A stretch of 64,000 bases of DNA from Streptomyces corallincola (GTDB lineage Bacteria > Actinomycetota > Actinomycetes > Streptomycetales > Streptomycetaceae), in NCBI RefSeq assembly GCF_019104725.1, contig NZ_JAHRXF010000028.1, forward strand, positions 1 through 64,000, written 5' to 3'. The notes under the pieces are model-generated. The model had not been told where the DNA came from and made no database searches. It worked only from the letters and a program-made list of their open reading frames with translations. Positions 33,547 to 42,152 of the stretch are shown here, one piece after another. The translations under genes and the position numbers were made by a program. Every line of letters begins with the position of its first letter. The stretch's first letter is position 1.

Positions 33547-34767
33547 TCAGGGCACTCTGCTGCCCTTGCCCAGCGCGATCACCCCGGCCCGGGACACCGT
33601 GTACAGCTCGGCGTCGCGCTCCGGGTTCACGCCGATGGTCGCGCCGGGCGGCACCTCGACGTTCTTGTCCAGCACCGCGCCCCGTACCACCGCGCCCCGG
33701 CCGATCCGCACGTTGTCGTGCAGCACCGAGCCCTGCACCACGGCGCCCGGATCGACCCGGACGCCCGGCGACAGCACGGACCGGGTGACCTGGCCCCGGA
33801 TCAGGCAGCCTGCGCTGATGATGGACTCCCCGGCGATGCCGCCCGCGCTGAACCGGGCCGGGGAGAGCTGGTTGGAGTGGGTGTAGACGGGCCACTGCCG
33901 GTTGAACAGGTTGAACGCGGGCCGCTCGGCGATGAGGTCCATGTGCGCGTCGTAGTAGGCGTCCAGGGTGCCCACGTCCCGCCAGTAGCCCTTGTCGCCG
34001 CTGGTCTCGCCGGGCACGTGGTTCTGGCTGAAGTCGTAGAGCTGGGCCTCGCCGCGCGCGGTGAGCTGGGGCAGGATCGAGCCGCCCATGTCGTGCACCG
34101 ACTCGGGGTCCTCGGCGTCCCGGTGCAGCGCCTCCACCAGGGCCTTGGTGGTGAAGACGTAGTTGCCCATCGAGGCGAACACCCGGTCCGGGTCGTCGGC
34201 GAGGCCGGGCGGGTCCTGCGGCTTCTCCAGGAACCGTTCGACGGTGACGCCGTCCGAGCCGGGGGTGATCACGCCGAACGAGGACGACTCGGTGCGCGGC
34301 ACCCGGATTCCGGCCACGGTGACCCCGGCGCCGCCCTCCATGTGCTGGGCGAGCATCTGCCGGGGGTCCATCCGGTACACGTGGTCGGCGCCGAACACTG
34401 CCACGTAGTCCGGCTGTTCGTCGTGCACGAGGTTCAGGGACTGGAGGATCGCGTCCGCGCTGCCCAGATACCAGCGCGGGCCGAGCCGCTGCTGCGCCGG
34501 GACGGGCGTGACGTAGTTGCCGAGCAGACTTGACATCCGCCAGGTGGTGGTGATGTGCCGGTCCAGCGAGTGCGACTTGTACTGCGTGAGCACACAGATG
34601 CGCAGCACGTCGGCGTTGACGAGGTTGGACAGCACGAAGTCCACCAGCCGGTAGGTGCCGCCGAACGTCACCGCCGGTTTGGCCCGGTCGGTGGTGAGCG
34701 GCATCAGCCGCTTGCCCTCACCGCCCGCCAGCACGATCCCTAGTACCGAAGGTCCTCCACGACGCAT
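33547..34767 (-). CDS. glgC: glucose-1-phosphate adenylyltransferase
   Basis: 406 residues from ATG 34767, with GGGGAG five bases upstream. The N-terminal nucleotidyltransferase domain starts GIVLAGGEGKRLMPLT then DRAKPAVTFGG. Further motifs: YLGSADAILQSL, FGADHVYRMD, FLEKPQDPP and MGNYVFTT. The C-terminal left-handed beta-helix (about 290-400) has repeated hexapeptides such as CLIRGQVTRSVLSPGV. It makes ADP-glucose from ATP and glucose-1-phosphate for glycogen or related glucans. It lies downstream of the glycosyltransferase gene on the same strand. Confidence 0.95.
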   Translation of the reverse strand: MRRGGPSVLGIVLAGGEGKRLMPLTTDRAKPAVTFGGTYRLVDFVLSNLVNADVLRICVLTQYKSHSLDRHITTTWRMSSLLGNYVTPVPAQQRLGPRWYLGSADAILQSLNLVHDEQPDYVAVFGADHVYRMDPRQMLAQHMEGGAGVTVAGIRVPRTESSSFGVITPGSDGVTVERFLEKPQDPPGLADDPDRVFASMGNYVFTTKALVEALHRDAEDPESVHDMGGSILPQLTARGEAQLYDFSQNHVPGETSGDKGYWRDVGTLDAYYDAHMDLIAERPAFNLFNRQWPVYTHSNQLSPARFSAGGIAGESIISAGCLIRGQVTRSVLSPGVRVDPGAVVQGSVLHDNVRIGRGAVVRGAVLDKNVEVPPGATIGVNPERDAELYTVSRAGVIALGKGSRVP

Positions 34768-34880
34768 CGCCGCTCCCCTCACCCTGGTTGAACGTTGGAT
34801 GCCCCGAGCGGGCCCGGCCAATCCTGTCCGCGTGCGAACCCGGGTCCCCGCCGGCCGATCTCCGTGCCCGCGAACGGACC

Positions 34881-36047
34881 TCAGCCGCCGTGCTGCTTGA
34901 GCACGTCCTCGTAGAGCGCGGCCGTGCGCCGGGCCACCGCGTCCCAGCCGAACTCCCCGGCCGCGCGCCGCTGTCCGGCCTCACCCATCCGGCGCGCCGC
35001 CGCCGGGTCGCCCAGCACGGTGTCCAGCGCGCGGGCGAGGCCCGCCTCGAAGGCGTCGTCACCGCCGTCCACGTCCACCAGCAGCCCGGTACGGCCGTGG
35101 TCCACGACCTCCGGGATGCCACCGACGCGGGAGGCGACGACGGGAGTACCGCACGCCATCGCCTCCAGGTTGACGATGCCGAGCGGTTCGTACACCGACG
35201 GGCACACGAACACCGAGGCATGGGTGAGGAGTTGGACGACCTCGGGGCGCGGCAGCATCTGCGGGACCCAGAGGACACCGGCGCGGACCCGGCTCAGCTC
35301 CTCGTACAGCTCGCGGAACTCCCGGTCGATCTCCGGCGTGTCGGGGGCGCCCGCGCACAGCACGACCTGGACGCCGGGGTCGATGTCCCGTACGGCGCGC
35401 AGGAGATGGGGGACGCCCTTCTGCCGGGTGATGCGGCCGACGAACAGCACGTAGGGGCGGCTCGGGTCGATGCCGTGCCGGACGACCGCGTCGGTGCCGG
35501 GGTCGGGGCGGTAGAGGGCGGTGTCGATGCCGTTGTGCACCACGTGGACGCGGGCCGGGTCGAGCGCCGGGTAGCAGGCGAGGATGTCCTCGCGCATCGC
35601 GGCGGACACCGCGACCACCGCGTCGGCGGCCTCCACCGCCGTGCGCTCGCTCCAGCCCGACAGGGCGTATCCGCCGCCCAGTTGCTCGGCCTTCCAGGGG
35701 CGCAGCGGTTCCAGCGAGTGGGCGGTCACCACGTGCGGGACGCCGTACAGCAGCTTGGCGAGGTGGCCCGCGAGGTTGGCGTACCAGGTGTGCGAGTGCA
35801 CGAGGTCGCGGCCCTCCAGCGCGGCGGTCATGGCGAGGTCCACGGAGAACGTGCGCAGCGCGTCGTTGGCCCCGTCGAGCACCGGCCAGGGGCGGTGGCG
35901 CCGCACACCGGGGGCGCGGCCCTCGCCCCAGCAGTGCACCTCCAGGTCCACCAGCGAGGCCAACTCGCGGGCGAGGAACTCCACATGGACGCCCGCACCT
36001 CCGTAGACGTCCGGGGGAAACTCCCGCGTCAGCAGTCCCACACGCAC
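34881..36047 (-). CDS. GT4-type ADP-glucose glycosyltransferase (glycogen synthase GlgA or maltose-1-phosphate synthase GlgM)
   Basis: 388 residues from GTG 36047, with AGGGAG seven bases upstream. GT-B fold: LLTREFPPDVYGGAGVHVEF, HSHTWYANLAG, VHNGIDTALYRPD, VLFVGRITRQKGVPHLL and the C-terminal PSVYEPLGIVNLEAMACGTPVVAS with its E-x7-E motif. Pairing with glgC matches Rv1212c/Rv1213 of Mycobacterium tuberculosis. There the transferase, once called GlgA, was shown to make maltose-1-phosphate for the GlgE pathway. The actinobacterial length (about 390, not the 480 of E. coli GlgA) favours that subgroup. Streptomyces have glgE, but no glgE is in this window. Confidence 0.9.
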   Translation of the reverse strand: MRVGLLTREFPPDVYGGAGVHVEFLARELASLVDLEVHCWGEGRAPGVRRHRPWPVLDGANDALRTFSVDLAMTAALEGRDLVHSHTWYANLAGHLAKLLYGVPHVVTAHSLEPLRPWKAEQLGGGYALSGWSERTAVEAADAVVAVSAAMREDILACYPALDPARVHVVHNGIDTALYRPDPGTDAVVRHGIDPSRPYVLFVGRITRQKGVPHLLRAVRDIDPGVQVVLCAGAPDTPEIDREFRELYEELSRVRAGVLWVPQMLPRPEVVQLLTHASVFVCPSVYEPLGIVNLEAMACGTPVVASRVGGIPEVVDHGRTGLLVDVDGGDDAFEAGLARALDTVLGDPAAARRMGEAGQRRAAGEFGWDAVARRTAALYEDVLKQHGG

Positions 36048-36087
36048 CCGGCAACTCCCTGGTCTCGGCGGCGGCTCGCCCCCATCG

Positions 36088-36846
36088 TCACCCGGATGCG
36101 GCCCCGGGGGAAGGGCGCGGTGGCCGGACGAAGCAGCAGTCGCCGCAGACTCCGCCGCCGGGCACCCGGTAGTACAGGCAGCAGCTGCGGCGCCGGAACG
36201 CGGTGCCGGACCGGGTGCCGGTGCCGCGCAGCAGGGGGTGCGCGAGGAGACGTCCGGTGAGGTCGGCGGCCCGCTGCGCGACCTCGGTGCGGCCGTGTGC
36301 GCGGGCCCAGCGGTCCAGTTCGCGGGCGGCACCGGCGAGCGCGGAGGCGGCGTTTCCCCACAGCAGCCCCGAAGCCACCCCGTAGCGGGCCCTCAGGGTC
36401 GCCGTCAGGGGCGCGAGGTGGGCGTGCAGCACGGTGTCCGCGACCGCGTCCGCGCCCCCGGGTTCCGGGTGCGGGCGGACCTCGGTGAGCAGCAGGTCGT
36501 CCGGGGCGCCCGCCTCGGGGTCCCAGCGCAGCAGTGCGGGGTCCAGGTCGGGGACGGTGCCGTGCACGGCAGCACAGCCCAGCGCCACGGACCAGAGCCG
36601 GGCGGCCAGCCCCTGCTGGGCCAACGAGGCGCACACCCGGGGCTCGCCCACGCGCAGGCGGGTGGCGACGACATGGAGGCGGCGGGCGAGCACGTCGTCC
36701 TCGGCGCCCGGCCGGTAGGCGTCGGCGAGGGTGGGCGCCTCGGCGTCGTCGGGGGCCGCGGTGCCGGTGCGCAGGACGAAGAAGCCGCCCAGGGGCCGGA
36801 GTACGGAGAGGTCGGGGTCCACGGACAGCACTAGTACCAGGCTCAC
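36088..36846 (-). CDS. FhuF-like (2Fe-2S) iron-siderophore reductase family protein
   Basis: 252 residues from GTG 36846. The C-terminus carries the FhuF-type cluster motif C-C-x10-C-x2-C as SCCLYYRV then GGVCGDCCF (about 229-244). The N-terminal two thirds are Ala/Leu/Arg-rich, with ASGLLWGNAASALAGAARELDRW before the cluster. FhuF reduces ferric hydroxamate siderophores in the cytoplasm to release iron. No siderophore transporter or iron box was noticed nearby. Divergent from the DMT transporter gene. Confidence 0.82.
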   Translation of the reverse strand: MSLVLVLSVDPDLSVLRPLGGFFVLRTGTAAPDDAEAPTLADAYRPGAEDDVLARRLHVVATRLRVGEPRVCASLAQQGLAARLWSVALGCAAVHGTVPDLDPALLRWDPEAGAPDDLLLTEVRPHPEPGGADAVADTVLHAHLAPLTATLRARYGVASGLLWGNAASALAGAARELDRWARAHGRTEVAQRAADLTGRLLAHPLLRGTGTRSGTAFRRRSCCLYYRVPGGGVCGDCCFVRPPRPSPGAASG

Positions 36847-37067
36847 GGGTCCTCGCGTCCGGGTGGGGGGCGGGACTCGGGGTCGGGGACCGGACGCACC
36901 CGCCCAGGGGATGACCGGCGGGGCGCCGTACTCCATCGGCAGTAGGACGCAATGCGTGCTCAGGGACGACGACGTGGGGGGTGCCGGGCGGGCAGAGTGT
37001 CCGGCATGCACGCCGACCGTACGCCGCGCCGGGCCGAGGGGTCCGTCCGCCCGCGAGGGGACCGCCG

Positions 37068-38114
37068 ATGAGCGCCCTCGCGCTGTCCGTCCTGCTGTCG
37101 TTCGTCTCCGCCGTCGCGTACGCGGGCGGTGCGATCGTCCAGGAGCGGGTCGCGGAGTCCTCCCCCGACGGGTCGTACCTGCCGGTGCGGCGGCCCGGCT
37201 GGTGGGCGGCGATGGCCCTCAACGGGACCGGCGCGCTGCTGCACGTGGTGGCGCTGGCCTGCGGCCCGCTGAGTCTGGTGCAGCCGCTCGGGGCGCTGAC
37301 CATAGTCTTCGCGCTGCCGATGGCGGCGCTGTTCGTCGGCCGCCGGGCCGGTGCCACCGCCTGGCGCGGCGCGATCATGGCCACGACGGGCCTCGCGGGT
37401 CTGCTCGCGCTGGTCGGGTCGGGCGGTACGCACGCGATGGACGCGGGCAGCCGGGTCGCCGTCGCGCTCGTCGCCGGGGGCGCGGTCGCCGCGCTGACCT
37501 GCGCGGGACTCGCCGCGCACTGCCACCCCGCCGTACGCGGCGTCCTCCTCGCCACGGCGGCCGGTACGGCGTTCGGCATGTCGTCGGTGTTCACCAAGAC
37601 CGTCGCCGTGGACTGGGACCGGGGTGTCGGCGCGGGCGAGGTGTTCTCGCTGGCGGCCGTCGTGGTGTTCTCGGCGGCGGGCGTCCTGCTCTCCCAGGCG
37701 TCCTACCGGGGCGCGGGCCTCACCGCCCCGCTGGCGACCCTGACCGTGGTCAACCCGGTGGTGGCGGCGGCCCTCGGCATCCTGATGTTCGGCGAGTCCT
37801 TCCGGTACGGCCCCACGGGCACCCTGCTCGCGCTGGGCTGCGGGGTCGTCGCGGCGGGAGGCCTGATCCTGCTGACGACGGAACGGCTGACCCGCACGGA
37901 GGCGGCGGCGCCCGGGGTGGAGACCGTGGAGGACGCGGTGACTGCCTGGCGGGCGGCGGAGGAGAGCGTGTGGCGGACCGACGCCGCGGTGACGACCCGG
38001 CTCCCCGCCGACCGGCACGGCGCGCGGGGTGCGCCCGCCTCGTCCGGTCCGGTCGGCGGCGTCGGCGCGGTTCCGCCGCAGGACAGGGCGGAACGCGCGG
38101 CGACGGCATCGTAG
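37068..38114 (+). CDS. DMT-superfamily (EamA-like) transporter
   Basis: 348 residues from ATG 37068. About nine or ten hydrophobic segments fill residues 1-285 in two repeats; the first repeat has ERVAESSPDG and GPLSLVQPLGALTIVFALP, the second has GAGLTAPLATLTVVNPVVAAALGILMFGE, typical of EamA domains. A polar C-terminal tail of about 60 residues (Glu/Ala/Thr/Arg-rich) is probably cytoplasmic and unusual in length. The substrate is unknown. Convergent with the Rpf-M23 gene. Confidence 0.85.
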   Translation: MSALALSVLLSFVSAVAYAGGAIVQERVAESSPDGSYLPVRRPGWWAAMALNGTGALLHVVALACGPLSLVQPLGALTIVFALPMAALFVGRRAGATAWRGAIMATTGLAGLLALVGSGGTHAMDAGSRVAVALVAGGAVAALTCAGLAAHCHPAVRGVLLATAAGTAFGMSSVFTKTVAVDWDRGVGAGEVFSLAAVVVFSAAGVLLSQASYRGAGLTAPLATLTVVNPVVAAALGILMFGESFRYGPTGTLLALGCGVVAAGGLILLTTERLTRTEAAAPGVETVEDAVTAWRAAEESVWRTDAAVTTRLPADRHGARGAPASSGPVGGVGAVPPQDRAERAATAS

Positions 38115-38163
38115 CGGTGTCCCACGGCGGGGCGCGGGGCCGCCGGGCTCCACGGCCGCGGGC

Positions 38164-39498
38164 TCAGAGGTGGACGCCCCCGGCCCGCAGGTAGGCCAGC
38201 GGGTCGATGTCGGAGCCAAAGGCGGGCCCGGTGCGGACCTCGAAGTGCAGATGCGGGCCGGTGACGTTGCCGGTGGCCCCGGAGCGGCCGATGCGCTGCC
38301 CCTCTGCCACGCCCTGCCCGGCCCGGACGGCGATGGCGGAGAGGTGGGCGTACTGCGTGTAGCGCCCGTCGGCGTGCCGGATGACCACCTGATAGCCGTA
38401 CGAGCCGCCCCAGCCCGCCGAGACGACCTCCCCGGCACCGGCCGCCCGCACGGACGTACCCGTCGGTACGAGGAAATCGACGCCGGTGTGGTAGCCCTTC
38501 GACCAGTGCGAGCCGGAGGCGTGGTAGCCGGTGCCGATGGCGGCGGTCACGGGGGAGATGAGGCCGTGGGCGGACGCGTGGTGGGTGGTGGGCGCGTGCC
38601 TCTCGGGGGCCTTCTTCTTCGGAGCGGTCTTCTGCGGGGCTCTCTTCTCCGGTGCCCTCTTCTCCGGTGCCGCCTTCTTCGGAGTCGCCCTCTTCGGGGC
38701 CGCCTTTCCCGGGGCCTTCGTGCCGGAGGTGGTTCCGGTACGGGGGTCGCCGGGCCGCAGGCTGAGCCGCTGGCCGGGCAGGATGAGGTCCGGGTCGGCG
38801 CCGACGACGGCGCGGTTGGTGTCGTACAGCCCCTGCCAGCCGCCGCGTACGTGCTGCTCACCGGCGATGCCGGAGAGGGTGTCGCCGTGCACGACGGTGT
38901 ACATCTCCGCGCGCCCGGCGCGGGACTGCGGGGTGTGCTGCGGGGCGACATCCCGTACGGAGTGGCGGGGTGTCTTCGCGGGCGTGCCGGACGCGGGGGT
39001 CGCGGCGGTGCGGGTCGCGGCGGTGTCGGTGTGGACACCGGAACCCGTGCGGGAGGGCGAGCCGGTGTGCGTGGGGGAACCGGCGCGCGGGGAACCGGGG
39101 TGGACGGTCGGGGCGGGGCCGCCCCGGCTCAGTCCGGCGCGGACCGAGCAGACCGGCCAGGCGCCGGGGCCCTGCCCGTCGAGCACCTTCTCGGCCACGG
39201 AGATCTGCTGGTCGCGGGTGGCGAGGTCGGCGCGCGCCGCGTACCGGGTGCCGCCGTACGCGGCCCAGGTGGAGCGGGTGAACTGGAGCCCGCCGTAGTA
39301 CCCGTTGCCGGTGTTGACGTGCCAGTCGCCGCTGGACTCGCAGGCGGCGACCTTGTTCCAGGTGGAGGCGTCCGCCGCGTCGGCGGTGCCCACGGCGACG
39401 AGCGGGATCGCCAGCCCCGCGCCGCCCACCGTGACGGTGAGTGAGGCGCGGTTGATCCTGTTCGGCTGGTACCGGCGGTGCCGGCCGCGTGCGGCCAT
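38164..39498 (-). CDS. Rpf transglycosylase-LysM-M23 peptidase, secreted wall hydrolase
   Basis: 444 residues from ATG 39498. Signal peptide (1-42). The Rpf domain (about 45-120) contains WNKVAACESSGDWHVNTGNG and YYGGLQF, with E54 as the expected catalytic Glu. A Thr/Ser/Pro linker follows. A LysM domain (about 190-245) begins YTVVHGDTLSGIAG. A repetitive basic region of EKRAP/KKAAP type precedes the M23 metallopeptidase domain, with HSHTG-like GYHTGVDFLVP and the final HLHFEVR zinc-ligand motif. Two hydrolase activities on one chain would cut both glycan and peptide parts of the wall, a role in growth or spore resuscitation. No convincing ydaO riboswitch was found in the leader. Confidence 0.93.
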   Translation of the reverse strand: MAARGRHRRYQPNRINRASLTVTVGGAGLAIPLVAVGTADAADASTWNKVAACESSGDWHVNTGNGYYGGLQFTRSTWAAYGGTRYAARADLATRDQQISVAEKVLDGQGPGAWPVCSVRAGLSRGGPAPTVHPGSPRAGSPTHTGSPSRTGSGVHTDTAATRTAATPASGTPAKTPRHSVRDVAPQHTPQSRAGRAEMYTVVHGDTLSGIAGEQHVRGGWQGLYDTNRAVVGADPDLILPGQRLSLRPGDPRTGTTSGTKAPGKAAPKRATPKKAAPEKRAPEKRAPQKTAPKKKAPERHAPTTHHASAHGLISPVTAAIGTGYHASGSHWSKGYHTGVDFLVPTGTSVRAAGAGEVVSAGWGGSYGYQVVIRHADGRYTQYAHLSAIAVRAGQGVAEGQRIGRSGATGNVTGPHLHFEVRTGPAFGSDIDPLAYLRAGGVHL

Positions 39499-39857
39499 GT
39501 CCGAAATCCCCTCGCCGTGCTTCAGGAGCGGCAAAAGTATGCGCGCCCAACACACAGTGACAAGGCGGGAATTCGGCCGCGTGCGGAGACCTGTTGGCCG
39601 GGAAACGTCCCCGTGGCGCGAACACGGCGCGTGTGCGGGGCCGGAGTTCTCCCCCGGCCGCCCCCTGGTCGTCCCCTACGGGAAATACGGGGGAATGGGC
39701 CGCGAGCTGCCGGGAATGCTGAGCCGCCGGGCACGGTTCGCCCGTACACAGGGTCAGGGACGCGACGGATGTGCGCTCCCCGGTCGGGCACGTCAGGATG
39801 GGCAGGAGCCCGTACTGACGGAACCGTAGAAGACATGCAGCTAGGGAAGCAGGCGGT
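39499..39857. promoter_or_regulatory. divergent region between the Rpf-M23 gene and gnd
   Basis: 359 bases with no accepted gene; it holds both promoters. The segment 39525-39575 is A/T-richer and lies directly before the Rpf-M23 start. A CCGGCC-rich hairpin (39644-39664 region) lies in the middle. Open frames here are overlapping and lack ribosome binding sites. Gnd is preceded by an AGGGA at about 39843. Confidence 0.35.
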
Positions 39858-41297
39858 ATGAGCACTTCAGCGCAGATCGGCGTCACGGGACTCGCGGTCA
39901 TGGGACGGAACCTCGCCCGCAACTTCGCGCGCAACGGTTACACGGTCGCCGTGCACAACCGGACGGCCGCCAAGACCAAGGCGTTGGTGGAGGAGTTCGG
40001 GAGCGAGGGGAACTTCATTGCGTCCGAGACCGCCGAGGAGTTCGTGGCGGCGCTGGAGCGCCCGCGGCGTCTTGTCGTCATGGTGAAGGCGGGCGAGCCG
40101 ACGGACGCGGTGATCGAGGAGTTCGCGCCGCTGCTGGAGCCCGGCGACATGATCATCGACGGTGGCAACGCGCACTTCGCGGACACCCGCCGCCGGGAGA
40201 AGGCGCTGCGCGAGAAGGGCATCCACTTCGTCGGCATGGGCGTGTCCGGCGGCGAGGAGGGCGCGCTCAACGGCCCGAGCATCATGCCGGGCGGCCCGCG
40301 TGAGTCGTACGACTCGCTGGGCCCGATGCTGGAGAAGATCTCGGCGAAGGCCGCCGACGGTTCGCCCTGTGTGACGCACGTGGGCCCGGACGGCGCCGGT
40401 CACTTCGTGAAGATGGTGCACAACGGCATCGAGTACGCCGACATGCAGCTCATCGGCGAGGCGTACCAACTGCTGCGGGACGTCGCCGGTTACTCCCCCG
40501 CGCAGATCGCGGAGATCTTCCGCACCTGGAACACCGGGCGCCTGGACTCCTACCTGATCGAGATCACCGCCGAGGTGCTGTCCCACGTGGACGCCGCGAC
40601 CGGCAAGCCGTTCGTGGACGTGGTGGTGGACCAGGCCGAGCAGAAGGGCACCGGCCGCTGGACCGTGCAGATCGCCCTGGACCTGGGCGTCCCGGTCTCC
40701 GGCATCGCGGAGGCGGTGTTCGCCCGCTCCCTGTCCGGGCACGCGGCGCTCCGCGCGGCCTCCGGCGACCTGTCCGGGCCGCGTCCCGCCCCGCTGGGCG
40801 AGGCCGAGGCGGCGGCCTTCGCCGACCAGGTCGAGCAGGCGCTGTACGCGTCCAAGATCGTGTCGTACACCCAGGGCTTCCACGAGATCGCGGCGGGCAG
40901 CGAGGAGTACGACTGGAACATCGACCTCGGCGCCGTCTCCGCGATCTGGCGCGGCGGCTGCATCATCCGCGCGGCCTTCCTCGACCGCATCCGCGCCGCC
41001 TACGACGCCCGCGCGGACCTGCCGAGTCTGCTCTCGGACAAGACCTTCGCCCAGGAGATCGCGGGCGCCCAGGACGACTGGCGCGACGTGGTGATCGCAG
41101 CGACCCGCCAGGGCGTGCCGGTCCCCGGCTTCTCCGCCGCCCTCGCCTACTACGACGCCCTGCGCGCCGAGCGCCTGCCCGCCGCCCTCACCCAGGGCCA
41201 GCGCGACTTCTTCGGCGCCCACACCTACCGCCGCACGGACCGCGACGGCGCGTTCCACACGCTGTGGGGCGGGGACCGCAGTGAGGTGACCGCGTAA
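39858..41297 (+). CDS. gnd: 6-phosphogluconate dehydrogenase (decarboxylating, NADP)
   Basis: 479 residues, the usual length of the long-form enzyme. N-terminal Rossmann motif GLAVMGRNLARN, then HNRTAAKTKALVEEF with the Arg typical of NADP preference. Substrate and catalytic motifs: DGGNAHFADTRRRE, GMGVSGGEEGALNGPSIMPGG, HVGPDGAGHFVKMVHNGIEY with the catalytic Lys, and GRWTVQIALDLGVP. It converts 6-phosphogluconate to ribulose-5-phosphate, CO2 and NADPH in the pentose phosphate pathway. Monocistronic with a strong terminator. Confidence 0.97.
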   Translation: MSTSAQIGVTGLAVMGRNLARNFARNGYTVAVHNRTAAKTKALVEEFGSEGNFIASETAEEFVAALERPRRLVVMVKAGEPTDAVIEEFAPLLEPGDMIIDGGNAHFADTRRREKALREKGIHFVGMGVSGGEEGALNGPSIMPGGPRESYDSLGPMLEKISAKAADGSPCVTHVGPDGAGHFVKMVHNGIEYADMQLIGEAYQLLRDVAGYSPAQIAEIFRTWNTGRLDSYLIEITAEVLSHVDAATGKPFVDVVVDQAEQKGTGRWTVQIALDLGVPVSGIAEAVFARSLSGHAALRAASGDLSGPRPAPLGEAEAAAFADQVEQALYASKIVSYTQGFHEIAAGSEEYDWNIDLGAVSAIWRGGCIIRAAFLDRIRAAYDARADLPSLLSDKTFAQEIAGAQDDWRDVVIAATRQGVPVPGFSAALAYYDALRAERLPAALTQGQRDFFGAHTYRRTDRDGAFHTLWGGDRSEVTA

Positions 41298-41309
41298 CCA
41301 GGGGCACGG

Positions 41310-41355
41310 TCAGGGGCGCGTGGGACGGCGGGCACGCCGGGCCACGCGCCCCTGA
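41310..41355. terminator. long hairpin after gnd
   Basis: A 14-base perfect stem (TCAGGGGCGCGTGG, 41310-41323, with 41342-41355). The 18-base loop contains a second small stem (CGGCG/CGCCG). It lies between the convergent gnd and proline-rich genes and can serve both. Confidence 0.75.
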
Positions 41356-41377
41356 CGCGTGCACGGGGTCCTCGGGG

Positions 41378-41644
41378 TCAGGTGAGGGGCGGGCCGGGCT
41401 CAGGACTGGGTACGGGTTCCGGACCGGGCGGCACCGGTGACGGCGAGGGCTCCGGCGGGCCGGGCGCGGGCGGCCCCGGAGCCGGGGTGGGGTCGGGTCC
41501 GGGTGCGGGCGGAGTGGGCTGCGGTCCGGGGCCGGGCGGTGTGGGCTCAGGTCCGGGGCCGGGCTCGGGCGTCGGCACCGGACTGGGGTACGGGTCCGGC
41601 ACGGGGGACCCCGGTGTCGCGGGTTCCGGGTACGGGTTCGTCAT
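41378..41644 (-). CDS. small proline-rich repeat protein
   Basis: 88 residues from ATG 41644, with a GGAGGA five bases upstream. Almost half of the residues are Pro, in runs of P-x-P with Glu, Gly, Thr and Ser (PTPEPGPGPEPTPPGPGPQ type). No signal peptide, membrane helix or Cys. The composition is extreme, but the ribosome binding site, clean start and flanking terminator support expression. The opposite strand gives a Gly-rich frame without a ribosome binding site. Function unknown. Confidence 0.6.
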   Translation of the reverse strand: MTNPYPEPATPGSPVPDPYPSPVPTPEPGPGPEPTPPGPGPQPTPPAPGPDPTPAPGPPAPGPPEPSPSPVPPGPEPVPSPEPGPPLT

Positions 41645-41783
41645 GAGTGTCCTCCGGCAGTAGCTGACGGTCACCGCGGGCGGTGACCCGTGGACCACTC
41701 CCCGCGTACCCGAGCGGGGGCGGGACAGTCACGTCGCGGGGGCGAGGCACACGGAGACGCCGTGTGCCGGTGGCGGGCCGGGG

Positions 41784-42152
41784 TCAGAGGGAACCGGGAT
41801 GGGCGCGGAGCCACTCCTCGGCGGCGGCGACGAGCCGGGGCTCGGCGGCGGGAGCGACGCCGGGGTGCCGCTCCGCCCACCGCACGACGTACGGGCAGAG
41901 CGGCACGAGGGCGACACCCTCGCGCCCGGCGACGGCGTACAGCTCGCGGGCGAGGGAACCGGCGATGCCCCTGCCCGCGTGGGCGGGCTCGACCACGGTG
42001 TGCACGGGAACCAGCGCCCGCGCGGGCTCGTCGAGCACGAAGTACGCGATGCGGCCGACGACATGACCGTCCTCGACCGCCTCGAGCAGTCCGGCCCGCC
42101 GATCGTCACGGATCTCGACGCCGCTCATCTCCCGCCCACTCCCGCCCGTCAC
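41784..42152 (-). CDS. small GNAT-family N-acetyltransferase (COG2388-like)
   Basis: 122 residues from GTG 42152, whose GTGA overlaps the panD stop by four bases; ATG 42128 would give 114 residues. The single GNAT domain has VGRIAYFVLDEP, VHTVVEPAHAGRGIAGSLARELYAVA (acetyl-CoA binding, Q/RxxGxG/A as RGIAGS) and the C-terminal LVPLCPYVVRWAERHP, the pattern of the short YjdJ/COG2388 group. Translational coupling to panD is notable: in enterobacteria a small GNAT protein, PanZ, triggers PanD maturation. This one is not a PanZ orthologue by sequence pattern, so the link is conjecture. Confidence 0.85.
   Translation of the reverse strand: MTGGSGREMSGVEIRDDRRAGLLEAVEDGHVVGRIAYFVLDEPARALVPVHTVVEPAHAGRGIAGSLARELYAVAGREGVALVPLCPYVVRWAERHPGVAPAAEPRLVAAAEEWLRAHPGSL

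Noticed and set aside
39499..39780. ydaO-type (cyclic di-AMP) riboswitch in the Rpf-M23 leader
   Set aside because: Such riboswitches precede rpf and wall-hydrolase genes in Streptomyces, so I looked for one on the minus strand. A few GGGG and CGAACC stretches are suggestive, but the conserved 3' part (GCCCGA then the AGCTAACC block) is not found. A covariance-model search (RF00379) would decide.
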